Position numbers and translations under genes: made by a program. Below are positions 17,245 through 25,682 of a stretch of DNA of 40,455 bases, piece after piece. Position 1 is the stretch's first letter. Every line of letters begins with the position of its first letter. The notes beneath the pieces were generated by a model. The model saw only the letters and a program-made list of their open reading frames with translations, was not told the origin of the DNA and did no database searches. Origin of the DNA: Phycisphaerales bacterium (lineage in GTDB: Bacteria; Planctomycetota; Phycisphaerae; UBA1845); NCBI GenBank assembly GCA_013140575.1, contig JABFSN010000108.1, positions 1 to 40,455 of the forward strand, written 5' to 3'.

Positions 17245-18552
17245 GTGAAACAACGAAAACTGCCATACGCAGCCGGGCCGTTGTCGGCCGTTGTCCGCGT
17301 GCCGGGTTCCAAAAGCCTGACCAACCGGGCGCTTGTTGCTGCCGCGCTGGCCCGTGGTACGTCGGTGTTGTCCAACGCGCTATTCGCCGACGACACCGGG
17401 TGCATGATGGAGGCGCTGCGGCAGATGGGGTTTTCCATCGCGACCGACGTCCGCGGCGGGCGCATCGAAATCACCGGGTTCGGCGGGCAAATACCGGCCA
17501 TCGACGCCGATTGCCACTGCGGCAATTCGGGCACGACCATTCGATTCTGCGCCGCACTGGCGGCGCTGGGGCGCGGTGAGTACACGTTTGACGGCGTCGC
17601 GCGCATGCGTGAACGCCCCATCGGGCCGTTGTGCGATGCACTTGCCGCGCTGGGCGCGGGGATCGAATACACGGGCGTCGATGGGTGTCCGCCGGTCACG
17701 ATCCGATCGCGCGGTTTGACCGGCGGCACGGTGCAATTCAACAGACCCGTATCCAGCCAGTTCATTTCGGCGTTGTTATTGGCCGCACCGGCCGCGCAAG
17801 ACGACGTCCTGATCGAGATCAATGGACCCTTGGTCAGTCGGCCCTATGTGGCCATGACCACGGCCGTCATGGACGCGTTCAACGTGGCGGTCATCGCCGA
17901 CGAACGCGGCGGCGCCTATCGGTTCATCGTGCCCGCGCCGCAGCATTACGCCGCGCGGCACTATGCGATCGAACCGGACGCGTCGAATGCGTCCTATTTC
18001 CTGGCCGCGGCCGCTATGGCCGGCGGGTCGGTGACGGTTGAGGGGTTCAATGCCAACAGTCTGCAGGGCGACGTGGGTTTCGTGCACGTGCTGGAACGGA
18101 TGGGATGCCGCGTGTCGCGCCACGACGACCGCATTACAGTTCAAGGCCCGCCGCGCGACATGCCGCTAAAGGCGCTGGAAATCGATCTGAACGACATGCC
18201 CGACATGGTCCAGACCGTCGCGGTTCTGGCGTTGCGGGCCGACGGACCGACCACGATCGAAAACGTCGCCAATCTGCGGATTAAAGAGACCGACCGAATA
18301 GAGGGCGTCGCGACGGAACTGCGCAAACTGGGCGCCCAGGTCGAGGAAGCAATCGACGGACTAACCATTCACCCGCCGGAACGTCTAACGCCATGCCTGA
18401 TCGACACCTACGGCGACCACCGCATGGCCATGTGCTTCGCATTGGCCGGTCTGGTCTGTCACGGCGTGACCATCAACGGCGCCGACTGCGTGTCCAAGAC
18501 GTTTCCCGATTTTTTTGAACATTGGGAGGCGATGGTGGGCGGTCTCCGGTAA
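17245..18552 (+). CDS. aroA: 3-phosphoshikimate 1-carboxyvinyltransferase (EPSP synthase)
   Basis: A 435-residue enzyme of the shikimate pathway that joins shikimate-3-phosphate and phosphoenolpyruvate to give EPSP. Visible signatures are PGSKSLTNRALVAAALA near the N-terminus, the CGNSGTTIRFCAALAAL motif, DGVARMRERPIGPLCDAL, NLRIKETDRIEGVATEL and the C-terminal YGDHRMAMCFALAG. Length matches the family. I chose the GTG at 17245 because the protein then begins a few residues before the conserved start; the open frame extends much further upstream but is not protein-like. The 5' gap of about 80 bp is shared with the divergent glycosyltransferase. No other aromatic-pathway genes are in the window. 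Confidence 0.96.
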   Translation: MKQRKLPYAAGPLSAVVRVPGSKSLTNRALVAAALARGTSVLSNALFADDTGCMMEALRQMGFSIATDVRGGRIEITGFGGQIPAIDADCHCGNSGTTIRFCAALAALGRGEYTFDGVARMRERPIGPLCDALAALGAGIEYTGVDGCPPVTIRSRGLTGGTVQFNRPVSSQFISALLLAAPAAQDDVLIEINGPLVSRPYVAMTTAVMDAFNVAVIADERGGAYRFIVPAPQHYAARHYAIEPDASNASYFLAAAAMAGGSVTVEGFNANSLQGDVGFVHVLERMGCRVSRHDDRITVQGPPRDMPLKALEIDLNDMPDMVQTVAVLALRADGPTTIENVANLRIKETDRIEGVATELRKLGAQVEEAIDGLTIHPPERLTPCLIDTYGDHRMAMCFALAGLVCHGVTINGADCVSKTFPDFFEHWEAMVGGLR

Positions 18553-18669
18553 TGCTGTTACGGATGACGCGGCGCCGGACCATGCGTTCGTGAATCGTGC
18601 TGTCTATTCAAGCTGACCGGTCACGGTTTCCGATAAGCGCGTGCACGGACTGAACCGGAGGGAGCGCTG

Positions 18670-19677
18670 ATGGCCGACGTATTGGATCAAACGGAAGTGG
18701 ACGCCCTGCTGGCGGCCGTGGAGTCCGGGGGGACGGAGCATGCGGCCAGCGCAACGTTTGCGCGTCGTGAGGCGGAGCGCCCGCGCGACGTGCAATCCTA
18801 CGATTTCAAGCGCCCGGAGCGGGTCAGCAAGGACCAGATGCGGGTGCTGGAGAGCATCCACGAGGGGTTCGCCCGGAATTTCGGGGCGGCGCTGTCCGGC
18901 TTTTTGCGAACCATCATCGAAGTCCGCGTCGCCACCGCCGAGCAGTTGACCTACAGCGAGTTCATCCATTCGCTACCCAATCCGACGAATTTCAACCTGC
19001 TGACGGCCGAACCGCTGGAAGGGCAGATGTGCCTGGAAATCAGCCCGCTGATCATCTACCCGATCATTGACCGGCTGCTCGGCGGGCCGAACACCGAGAC
19101 GTTCATCCCCCAACGGCCGTTGACGATGATCGAGTTGCGGCTGGTCAAGCGGATCACCGACCGGGCGTTGTCGTGCCTGACGGAGGTGTGGTCCAACCTG
19201 ATCGACATAGACTTTTCGTTGGCGGAGGTGGAGAACAACCCACACTTGGTGCAGATCGTGGCCCCGAACGAAGTCGTGGTGGTCATCGGGTTCGAGATCA
19301 AAATCGGGCAGCGATCGGGGACCATGAGCTTCTGCATCCCTTTTACCGTGATCGAGCCGGTCATGAGCAAATTGGCGACGCAGGGTTGGCTGGCATACAA
19401 GCGACGCACAACGGTGGAATCCAGAAAGGACCATATCGCCCATCAGCTGCAGGGCACCAAGGTGGACGTGGTTGCCATTCTCGCCGAAACGGACATCAAC
19501 GTTCAGGAACTGGTGACGCTGTCGCCCGGCGACATTATCCAAACGGACAAACCCATCGACGGCAACCTGCTGTTGAAGGTCGCCGGTCGGCCCAAGTTCG
19601 CCTGCACGGTCGGCCGTTACAAGGAAAAACGCGCCGTCAAAATCCTGCACGAGGCATCGCCCGACGAACGGTTTTGA
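18670..19677 (+). CDS. fliM: Flagellar motor switch protein FliM
   Basis: A 335-residue FliM, a component of the cytoplasmic C-ring that binds phosphorylated CheY and sets rotation direction. The N-terminal LDQTEVDALLAAV is the CheY-binding peptide. The middle CheC-like domain (from about 40 to 230) contains ILE-type helices and the SPLIIYPIIDRLLGG loop. The C-terminal SpoA domain includes NINVQELVTLSPGDII and the GRPKFACTVGRYKEKRAVKI end. GGAGGGAGC precedes the ATG. It is isolated from other flagellar genes here, which suggests that flagellar genes are scattered in this genome. Confidence 0.95.
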   Translation: MADVLDQTEVDALLAAVESGGTEHAASATFARREAERPRDVQSYDFKRPERVSKDQMRVLESIHEGFARNFGAALSGFLRTIIEVRVATAEQLTYSEFIHSLPNPTNFNLLTAEPLEGQMCLEISPLIIYPIIDRLLGGPNTETFIPQRPLTMIELRLVKRITDRALSCLTEVWSNLIDIDFSLAEVENNPHLVQIVAPNEVVVVIGFEIKIGQRSGTMSFCIPFTVIEPVMSKLATQGWLAYKRRTTVESRKDHIAHQLQGTKVDVVAILAETDINVQELVTLSPGDIIQTDKPIDGNLLLKVAGRPKFACTVGRYKEKRAVKILHEASPDERF

Positions 19678-19781
19678 TGGGGCGGGTGGACACGCCCAAC
19701 GACCGGTCCTGCACCGGGTGGCGGTCCCGTCGGGCGAGATCGCAACGGCCGGTGGAACCCGCGCTACGATACCAACGCGAA

Positions 19782-20882
19782 TCAACGAGGTCGCGCCGGC
19801 GCCGCGTAGTCGGCGACGCCGGATGGGTCCTTGGCGTAGTGCCGGGCGGTCTCCCAGGTGATGCGTCCGGCCGACGCCAGCGCGGCGATGGATTCGTCCA
19901 GCGTGGTCATGCCCTCCTTGCGCCCGGTTTGAATGGCGTTTTCGATGGATTCAATCTTGCCGAAGCGGATGGCCGCCCGGACCGCGTGATTGACGATCAA
20001 CGATTCAACGGCCAATGCGCGTTTGTCACCATCGTTGGCCGGCGGCAACAAGTGCTGGCAGATGACGTAGCGAAGCGAAAGGCTTAATTGCGAACGGACG
20101 TCGTCCTGGGCGTCGTGTGGGAACAGATCGACCAATCGCGTGATCGCCCCCTTGGCGTCCTGGGTGTGAAGCGTCGACAGAATCAAGTGACCCGTTTCGG
20201 CCGCGCTGAGCGCCATTTGTGCCGTTTGCCGATCGCGGATTTCGCCGACGAGGACGACGTTGGGATCCTGCCGCAACCCGTACACAAGCCCGTCATGAAA
20301 GGATTCCACGTCGACGCCTACTTCGCGCTGGGTCACGACCGAACCGGCGGCCGGCTCAAACACGTATTCGACGGGTTGTTCGACGGTGATGACCCGGTGG
20401 CGTCCGGACCGGATCAGCTGATTGATCAGGGCGGCGAGGGTGGTGGTTTTGCCCGACCCGGTGACGCCGGTGATGATGACCAGCCCGTTGCGCGTCTGCG
20501 TAATCCGTTCGGCCAGCGCGGTCGGGAATCCCATCCATTCGAAATCGGGGATCTTGTTGGGGATGTGCCGGAAACAGGCGCACATGCGGCCTTGCGCGTA
20601 GAAGACGTTGGCGCGGAACCGCAGGTGTTCGCGTGCGTCGTCGAGCGACACCGCACAATCGATGTTTTTCCGGTCGGCGGCGTGTGTGCGATGCGGTTCC
20701 GGCAATGCGGTGACGATCATGTCGCGCGTCCCGGCTACGTCCAACGGAGAATCGGCCACGGGATGAAGGGAACCGTGGATGCGATAGACCGGGGCATAAC
20801 CCGGCACGAGATGCAAGTCGGATGCGCCGCGGGTGACCATGCCGCGGAGCAAATCAAAAATGAAGCCGTTCACTACGGGCAA
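19782..20882 (-). CDS. pilT: PilT-type twitching motility / pilus retraction ATPase
   Basis: A 366-residue secretion-superfamily ATPase. GASDLHLVPG (19-28) opens the N-terminal domain. Walker A GVTGSGKTT is at 139-147 (Lys145), the Walker B region NVVLVGEIRD at 208-217 and the His box GHLILSTLHT at 231-240. The PilT-type tail IQTGRKEGMTTLDESIAAL is present. Length matches PilT, which powers depolymerisation of type IV pili. It starts with TTG at 20882, supported by CAGGAGGC about 9 bases upstream. No pilus structural genes are adjacent, and it converges with fliM. Confidence 0.93.
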   Translation of the reverse strand: MPVVNGFIFDLLRGMVTRGASDLHLVPGYAPVYRIHGSLHPVADSPLDVAGTRDMIVTALPEPHRTHAADRKNIDCAVSLDDAREHLRFRANVFYAQGRMCACFRHIPNKIPDFEWMGFPTALAERITQTRNGLVIITGVTGSGKTTTLAALINQLIRSGRHRVITVEQPVEYVFEPAAGSVVTQREVGVDVESFHDGLVYGLRQDPNVVLVGEIRDRQTAQMALSAAETGHLILSTLHTQDAKGAITRLVDLFPHDAQDDVRSQLSLSLRYVICQHLLPPANDGDKRALAVESLIVNHAVRAAIRFGKIESIENAIQTGRKEGMTTLDESIAALASAGRITWETARHYAKDPSGVADYAAPARPR

Positions 20883-21205
20883 TGGACGGTGCCTCCTGTG
20901 TCAGTTCATACGCAAGCAAATGTAGTTCGGTTGCCACGACGCGCAAAGTCGCACGCATCCGTGAATTAACGGCGGCGCTCAATCGTCCAATAAAAGCGGC
21001 CTTGAATCAGTGACGGATTGCCATCGAATGCGGTTTTCGATCCCAATAAAGGTGAATTGATGAAACTGCGCCGGTTTTCACGTCGATAACACGAGGCACG
21101 GTCGGGAATTGAGCTCGTCGTTTTTTGTCATTCGCAGGGCGTCCGCGCGGGCGCCGGCGGTCGCCTTGCTGCGAAAGACCGGTCATCGACAGCGGAGATA
21201 AATGA
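20883..21205. other. 323-bp divergent intergenic region
   Basis: This is the gap between pilT (leftward) and the lipoprotein-like gene (rightward). It contains the ribosome sites of both, AGGAGG for pilT and GCGGAGAT for the lipoprotein-like gene. It is somewhat more AT-rich around 21000-21070. I see no gene, no terminator and no recognisable riboswitch. Confidence 0.4.
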
Positions 21206-24200
21206 ATGAGAGCCACACGCGTGGGACCTTGGTTGGGATTGTCGGCCGTCGCGGCGGCATTGGGACTGGCATGGATCGGATCGGCCTGCACCGGCGGGAC
21301 CGCGATTCCCGGGGGTGGCGGGGGTCAGAACGTACTGTTGACGGACGCGATCAGTTTCGACGGCACGATCAGTGGGAAGTTGTACGACGCGCAGACGACG
21401 CGGGAATCACTGGACGCGACGTCGGCCGGTCAGGACGTGCCATCGGACATCGATACGGAAAACGCCACGGTCGAGATTCACGACGTCGAGGGCAACACGC
21501 TGGTCGACGAAAGCGGCGAGCCGATCGGTGAGGTCACGGTCAACGAGGACGGTTCGTTCACGGTCGAGGACGTGCCGGTGGGCACCGACATTACCGTATG
21601 CGGCGATCTCGACGGCGATGGGATTTGCGACGTTGAAAGCTGCGTGAACGTCCCGGCGGAGGAGGGCACCACGGAGGGCGAATTGACCGACGTGCGCGTC
21701 GATCCGCTGACCACCATGGTGTTGGCCAAGCTGCGCGAGTTGATTGAGGAGCGGGGCATCGATCCGCAAACGTTGGGCATCAGCCCGGCCGCGGTGGTGA
21801 GCCGGATCGTCGACGCCTACACGCACTTGTTCGAGGAATCCGGCATCGAGCACGAGGTGACGCTGGAAGAGATCGCGGCGTTGTCGGCGGAGGATCTGGC
21901 GGCGCTGTTCGACGCGGTGATACCGGCCGGCGCGCAGGTGGGCATGCTGATCGTGGAGGGCAACCTGGACGCGGCCCTCGCGACCGACGCCGAGGCGTTG
22001 GCGTTGGCCGCGGCGAAGGTGTTTCTGCAGGCCGGTTTCCCGATTGTGGATCATCAGGGAGGCGTGGACCTGTCGGCGCTGGCGGATGTCGAGGGTGTGC
22101 TGGCGACCACGCCGGAGGAATTCTTCGCGGACGACGGTTTCAAGGAATTCGACGAAATGGCCGGCGGACCGATGGACGGCGGGCCGGGTATCGGCGGTCC
22201 GGGCGGTGAGCGACCGGGAATCGGCGGACCCGGCGGACCGGTCGACGGGCAGCCCCCAACGGACGGCGTGACCGACGGCGACGCGGATGAAGGAACGGAC
22301 ACGACGACGGAGGAAGATGCAACGACGGACGACGACGAGACGCCCGCGCAGATGATCCCGGCGTTCGAAAACGCGGTGTTGTACGTCAGCGAAACGGCGG
22401 AGCCCGATCGCAACCATACGGCCGCCGACGAGGACGGCGAAGACGAAGGCGGCGAGGAGGGCGGGGGCATGCCGATGCGGCCGGGTCTGAACGACCATCT
22501 GATTCTGCAGATGGCCCTGCTGCAACAGGAAAACCGCTCCATCACGTTGGGCGATCTGTACGAATTGCTGACGAGCATTGACGACGGGCTCGGCGCGCGG
22601 TTGATCTATTTCCTGCACGATCCGAACTTCTTCGGACCGCCGCTGGCCGTTTTTGAAACACAGGACGGCCGCGGCCTGGCGATCAGCCTCGATCGCATTT
22701 TCATGCGCCTGGCCGATGCGGGTTTCAATTCGCCTGATCCGACCGTGATCGAACAACGGCAGACCGCGCTGCGGCAATTGCTGGGCGAGGTGCTGGGCGA
22801 CACGCTGGCGCCGGAATTCGGCAGGTTTTTCGACGGGTTCATCAGCGACCGGCTGGGCAGCGTCGAGGAGCTGGCGGCCAGAATCCGCGATGCCCGCGCT
22901 CACCTGCCGTTCAACCGGTCCGGCTCGAGCACGTTTTTCGTGGTGGCCGACGGCGATCCGTTGCAGACCGACGGCGATGCGTCGGCCGTCACCGTCGACG
23001 CGGAGATCACGCCGGGCGGCGAGGTGGCGTCGGTCACCTATAACGCAAGCGGCACCGGCGCCTTCTACATGGGCTTCACTCAGCGAACCGAGGAAGGCGG
23101 CGTCGTCGAGCTGATCGTTCGCGAGACCGGGCGGCGCGTGCACGGTCGCCGGGGGCCGGCGCGGTTGAGCATGTTCGACGAGGAGATATTCCAGCCGGTC
23201 GACGGCGTTTCGTTCGCGGAGGTCGTGTCCGAAACGGGATCGTTTTTCCCGGCCACGCACGTAACGGTCATCACCGGCGGGTTCCGTCCCGATCCGGCAC
23301 CGGCCGAGGCCGGCGTGGGCGGTCCGAACGGACAGATTCTGGTATTGGCGACGGAACCGGGTCGCAATTCCGAACCGGTGCGGGTCGACTACGACAGCGC
23401 GACCGGTCAGGCGACCTACAATTCGCTGGGTCGCAATCTGCTGATGTTCCTGCCCGATTCGCAGGATACCGGTGTTTTCGCCCTGTTTAACGAAGATTCC
23501 GGCAGACCCGCGGGAATGGACGACCCGACCGATTTCTTCCGTCCGCGGCCGGAGCGCCCGGACGATTTTGAGGACACGTTCAACGAGCAGCAGCCGGAAG
23601 ACGGCAGCGGCGGCACGGTTCCGCCGCCGCCGGATGACGAGGTGACCCCGCCCACCGACGACGAGACCCCGCCGACCGATGACCAAACGTCGGACGACGA
23701 TCAATCAACGGACGATGGTGACGCGGAGACCGATACGACGCCCGACGACGGAGATGGACTGGACCCGTCGCAGGCCGTCGACGACGGGGATGGTACCACG
23801 GGCGACGATTCGACGTCGGACGATTCAACCGACGACGGAACGACGGACGATGGCACCACCGGCGACGGAACGACGGACGATGGCACCACGGACGATGGCG
23901 TCACCGACGATCAAATGCCGGATGACACGACCGATGACGGTTCAACAAACGACGGCTCGACCGACGACGGCACGTCGAGCGGCGAGCTGGGCGACCGCCC
24001 GGCGCTGGGCGGAGGTTTCGACGCCGCGGATTTCATTCTGATCCACGCCGACGAAATCGTCGGTTTGGAAGTCGAGCCGGCGGCGTTCACCCGCGTGTTC
24101 GGAACGGAAGTGGCGAACGAGCGCTATCAGTCCGATTTCGATCCATTCTACGACGACGTGAATGCGAACGGCGTGCAGGACGACGGCGAGCCGACGTCGC

Positions 24201-24697
24201 CCTTCCGACCGACGCTGTTCCACGGGAACGACTGGCGGGCGACGGACATCCGTCTGTACTACCGCCGGGCGGACGATGGTTCGTCGGTGTCGTTCGAGGA
24301 AGTCGATTTCGAATCCGACACGCCGCAAACGCGCGACGGCGTCGAACTGGTGGCGCGGAACTTCGTGCCGCGGTTGAACGCGGCCCGGTTCGGCCGGCCC
24401 AATACGGCCGTCAACCTGCTGACCGCGTTCCTGCCGCCGGACTATTTCGACGGGCAGCACGATCTGACCATCGACACGCCGGTGGACATTTTCACGGCCA
24501 TCGCGCTGATCAATCTGGTGATGGATCAGGTGGTGAATGTCGAGGCCGACGTCGATGTTGACGGCGAGGGTCCGTTGCCGGCGGTGCACCGAATCATCGA
24601 CGCCCAAATTTTCATCGCCCCCATCGGCGATCCCTTCCGGCTGCTGATCGACGGGTTCCGCGATCGGTCGATCTTGATCGACGGTTCGAATTCGTAG
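21206..24697 (+). CDS. Large acidic lipoprotein-like protein with Asp/Thr repeat region
   Basis: A 1163-residue exported protein. Residues 8-27 are hydrophobic and followed by Cys28 in WIGSACTGG, a lipobox-like site with a weak -3 residue. DLDGDGICDVESC is a calcium-binding thrombospondin-3/EF-like loop, and a second such loop (DDVNANGVQDDGEP) lies near residue 980. A Gly/Pro linker (GGPGIGGPGG repeats) sits near 320. From about residue 810 to 927 the protein is nearly pure Asp/Thr/Gly (TTDDGTTDDG units). The C-terminal 200 residues are a globular domain without a known match. ATG 21206 follows GGAGAT. It is probably a surface lipoprotein; its function is unknown. A strong terminator follows. 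Confidence 0.88.
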   Translation: MRATRVGPWLGLSAVAAALGLAWIGSACTGGTAIPGGGGGQNVLLTDAISFDGTISGKLYDAQTTRESLDATSAGQDVPSDIDTENATVEIHDVEGNTLVDESGEPIGEVTVNEDGSFTVEDVPVGTDITVCGDLDGDGICDVESCVNVPAEEGTTEGELTDVRVDPLTTMVLAKLRELIEERGIDPQTLGISPAAVVSRIVDAYTHLFEESGIEHEVTLEEIAALSAEDLAALFDAVIPAGAQVGMLIVEGNLDAALATDAEALALAAAKVFLQAGFPIVDHQGGVDLSALADVEGVLATTPEEFFADDGFKEFDEMAGGPMDGGPGIGGPGGERPGIGGPGGPVDGQPPTDGVTDGDADEGTDTTTEEDATTDDDETPAQMIPAFENAVLYVSETAEPDRNHTAADEDGEDEGGEEGGGMPMRPGLNDHLILQMALLQQENRSITLGDLYELLTSIDDGLGARLIYFLHDPNFFGPPLAVFETQDGRGLAISLDRIFMRLADAGFNSPDPTVIEQRQTALRQLLGEVLGDTLAPEFGRFFDGFISDRLGSVEELAARIRDARAHLPFNRSGSSTFFVVADGDPLQTDGDASAVTVDAEITPGGEVASVTYNASGTGAFYMGFTQRTEEGGVVELIVRETGRRVHGRRGPARLSMFDEEIFQPVDGVSFAEVVSETGSFFPATHVTVITGGFRPDPAPAEAGVGGPNGQILVLATEPGRNSEPVRVDYDSATGQATYNSLGRNLLMFLPDSQDTGVFALFNEDSGRPAGMDDPTDFFRPRPERPDDFEDTFNEQQPEDGSGGTVPPPPDDEVTPPTDDETPPTDDQTSDDDQSTDDGDAETDTTPDDGDGLDPSQAVDDGDGTTGDDSTSDDSTDDGTTDDGTTGDGTTDDGTTDDGVTDDQMPDDTTDDGSTNDGSTDDGTSSGELGDRPALGGGFDAADFILIHADEIVGLEVEPAAFTRVFGTEVANERYQSDFDPFYDDVNANGVQDDGEPTSPFRPTLFHGNDWRATDIRLYYRRADDGSSVSFEEVDFESDTPQTRDGVELVARNFVPRLNAARFGRPNTAVNLLTAFLPPDYFDGQHDLTIDTPVDIFTAIALINLVMDQVVNVEADVDVDGEGPLPAVHRIIDAQIFIAPIGDPFRLLIDGFRDRSILIDGSNS
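23636..23985 (+). repeat. Low-complexity Asp/Thr-coding repeats
   Basis: This stretch encodes repeated units such as TPPTDDE and GTTDDGTT. At DNA level a 30-base unit beginning CGACGGAACGACGGACGATG recurs at 23833 and 23863, with a shortened copy after it. The region is prone to length change by slippage. The acidic linker it encodes would bind cations and hold the C-terminal domain away from the membrane. Confidence 0.8.
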
Positions 24698-24728
24698 CGG
24701 GTCGGAAAGTGCATCCGGCGTGAACCAT

Positions 24729-24773
24729 CCGGGCGGCCGGTCGCACCAGCGACCGCCGCCCGGTTTTTGTTTT
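24729..24773 (+). terminator. Rho-independent terminator after the lipoprotein-like gene
   Basis: CCGGGCGGCCGGTCGC (from 24729) pairs with GCGACCGCCGCCCGG (to 24763) with one bulge, closing on a short loop. TTTTTGTTTT follows directly. It is 31 bases past the stop codon. Confidence 0.9.
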
Positions 24774-24815
24774 ACAGTGCGATCGAAGCATCGTGAAGTC
24801 CTATAATAACGGAGC

Positions 24816-24923
24816 ATGAAGCATACTGTGAGAGTTGCAGACCCTACTATGACAACTGCACCGTTTACTGTGACAACGACGGGGTATGCAGCAGCGGCAT
24901 GTGAGGCGGCGATGAAATCATGA
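24816..24923 (+). other. AT-rich spacer with 21-bp tandem repeats and a 35-codon open frame
   Basis: In the gap 24698-25009, three imperfect 21-base units lie at 24824, 24845 and 24866, each beginning TACTRTGA. In one frame they read as a Cys-rich peptide (YCESC, YYDNC, YCDND, six Cys in 26 codons) that lacks a start codon. In another frame an ATG at 24816 opens 35 codons ending at 24923. A TATAAT hexamer is at 24802-24807. Neither frame has a convincing ribosome site, so I do not call a gene. Confidence 0.4.
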
Positions 24924-24974
24924 ATTAACACAATATGGTCTATTTTATAGGACGAAGAATTCAATAATTCCCTA

Positions 24975-25010
24975 TTGCCCATTTTCCATTTATGGGCTAT
25001 ACTTGATGCG
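24975..25010 (+). promoter_or_regulatory. Near-consensus promoter giving a leaderless toxin-antitoxin transcript
   Basis: TTGCCC (24975-24980) is followed after exactly 17 bases by TATACT (24998-25003). The expected transcript start, 7 bases past the -10 box, falls on the G of the GTG start codon at 25010. There is no ribosome site in front of that GTG, which fits a leaderless message. Confidence 0.6.
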
Positions 25011-25294
25011 TGGCATCAGTCGGCGAAACACGTCAAGCGGACGAACGTGGCCGAATCTCGCTGGGGGCGGCATTTGCGGGCCGCACGTTTCTGGTTGAAT
25101 TCGACGGCGACGTGATCACGTTCCGCCTCGCGCGGGTCATCCCCGAGCGGGAAGCATGGCTCTACAAGAACTCCGAAGCTCTTTCGCTTGTTCGGGCGGG
25201 ACTGGCTCAGTCTCGTCGGCGGGAGTTCGTTGAACCGCCCTCGCTGGACGAGGCCGGCCGAGTCGCGGACGGAACGGTCGACGGCGACGAGTGA
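25010..25294 (+). CDS. Small protein with AbrB-like strand, probable antitoxin
   Basis: A 94-residue protein. Residues 11-20 (DERGRISLGA) followed by RTFLVEFDGDVITFRL resemble the swapped-hairpin DNA-binding fold of SpoVT/AbrB antitoxins, in which the D-x-x-GRI-x-L strand is diagnostic. The middle (PEREAWLYKNSEALSLVRAGLAQSRR) is a helical arm of the kind used to grip a toxin. An acidic tail follows. It lies 15 bases ahead of a RelE/ParE-like gene. The GTG start lies at the predicted transcript start. Autoregulation is likely by family precedent, though I see no clear operator palindrome. The antitoxin call rests on order and fold pattern. Confidence 0.8.
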   Translation: MASVGETRQADERGRISLGAAFAGRTFLVEFDGDVITFRLARVIPEREAWLYKNSEALSLVRAGLAQSRRREFVEPPSLDEAGRVADGTVDGDE

Positions 25295-25309
25295 CATCGC
25301 ATCCAGCGA

Positions 25310-25675
25310 GTGCCGGACATGGTCACCGGATTGAAGCTGGTCTGGACCCCCGTCGCGGAACGCACGTTCAACGAATTGAAAGCAGCGGCGATCAAGACCA
25401 AAACGGCGCGCGAAACGGGAAACGCAAAAAAGGCGACGAAGCAGGAGGGCCTCTTCAAACAGGTAGTGAAGTGCCTCAGTTTTCTCGAATGTAATCCGCG
25501 CCACCCCGGTCTACAGACGCACGAATTCACGTCCATCGAACACCCGTACAAGAAGGGTGAGAAAGTGTTCGAAGCATACGTTCAGGATAAAACGCCCGGT
25601 GCCTACCGGCTGTTTTGGTGTTACGGCCCCGAGCAGGGACAGATTACGGTGATCGCGATTACGCCGCATCCATGA
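25310..25675 (+). CDS. RelE/ParE-like toxin candidate
   Basis: A 121-residue basic protein beginning with the RelE/ParE strand-helix pattern, LVWTPVAERTFNELKAAA at residues 10-27. It ends in strands resembling the family core, with KVFEAYVQDKTPGAYRLFWCYG followed by ITVIAITPHP. RelE-like proteins usually cleave ribosome-bound mRNA and ParE-like ones inhibit gyrase; catalytic residues are too variable to choose. The GTG at 25310 is the outermost start; an ATG at 25319 (MVTGLKLVW) is equally possible. The gene follows the AbrB-like gene on the same strand. It converges tail-to-tail with the giant TPR gene, with stops 7 bases apart. Confidence 0.82.
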   Translation: MPDMVTGLKLVWTPVAERTFNELKAAAIKTKTARETGNAKKATKQEGLFKQVVKCLSFLECNPRHPGLQTHEFTSIEHPYKKGEKVFEAYVQDKTPGAYRLFWCYGPEQGQITVIAITPHP

Positions 25676-25682
25676 TGGCGGG

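Noticed and set aside
21407-23704. 765-codon open frame on the minus strand
   Set aside because: It lies wholly antisense to the lipoprotein-like gene. Its product is Arg/His-rich without domains, as expected from the reverse of an Asp/Gly-rich high-GC gene.
24923-24950. dif-like recombination site near the skew change
   Set aside because: One arm (AATTAACACAA) matches 9 of 11 positions of a XerD arm, but the opposite arm matches only about 3 of 11, so it is not a supportable dif site.
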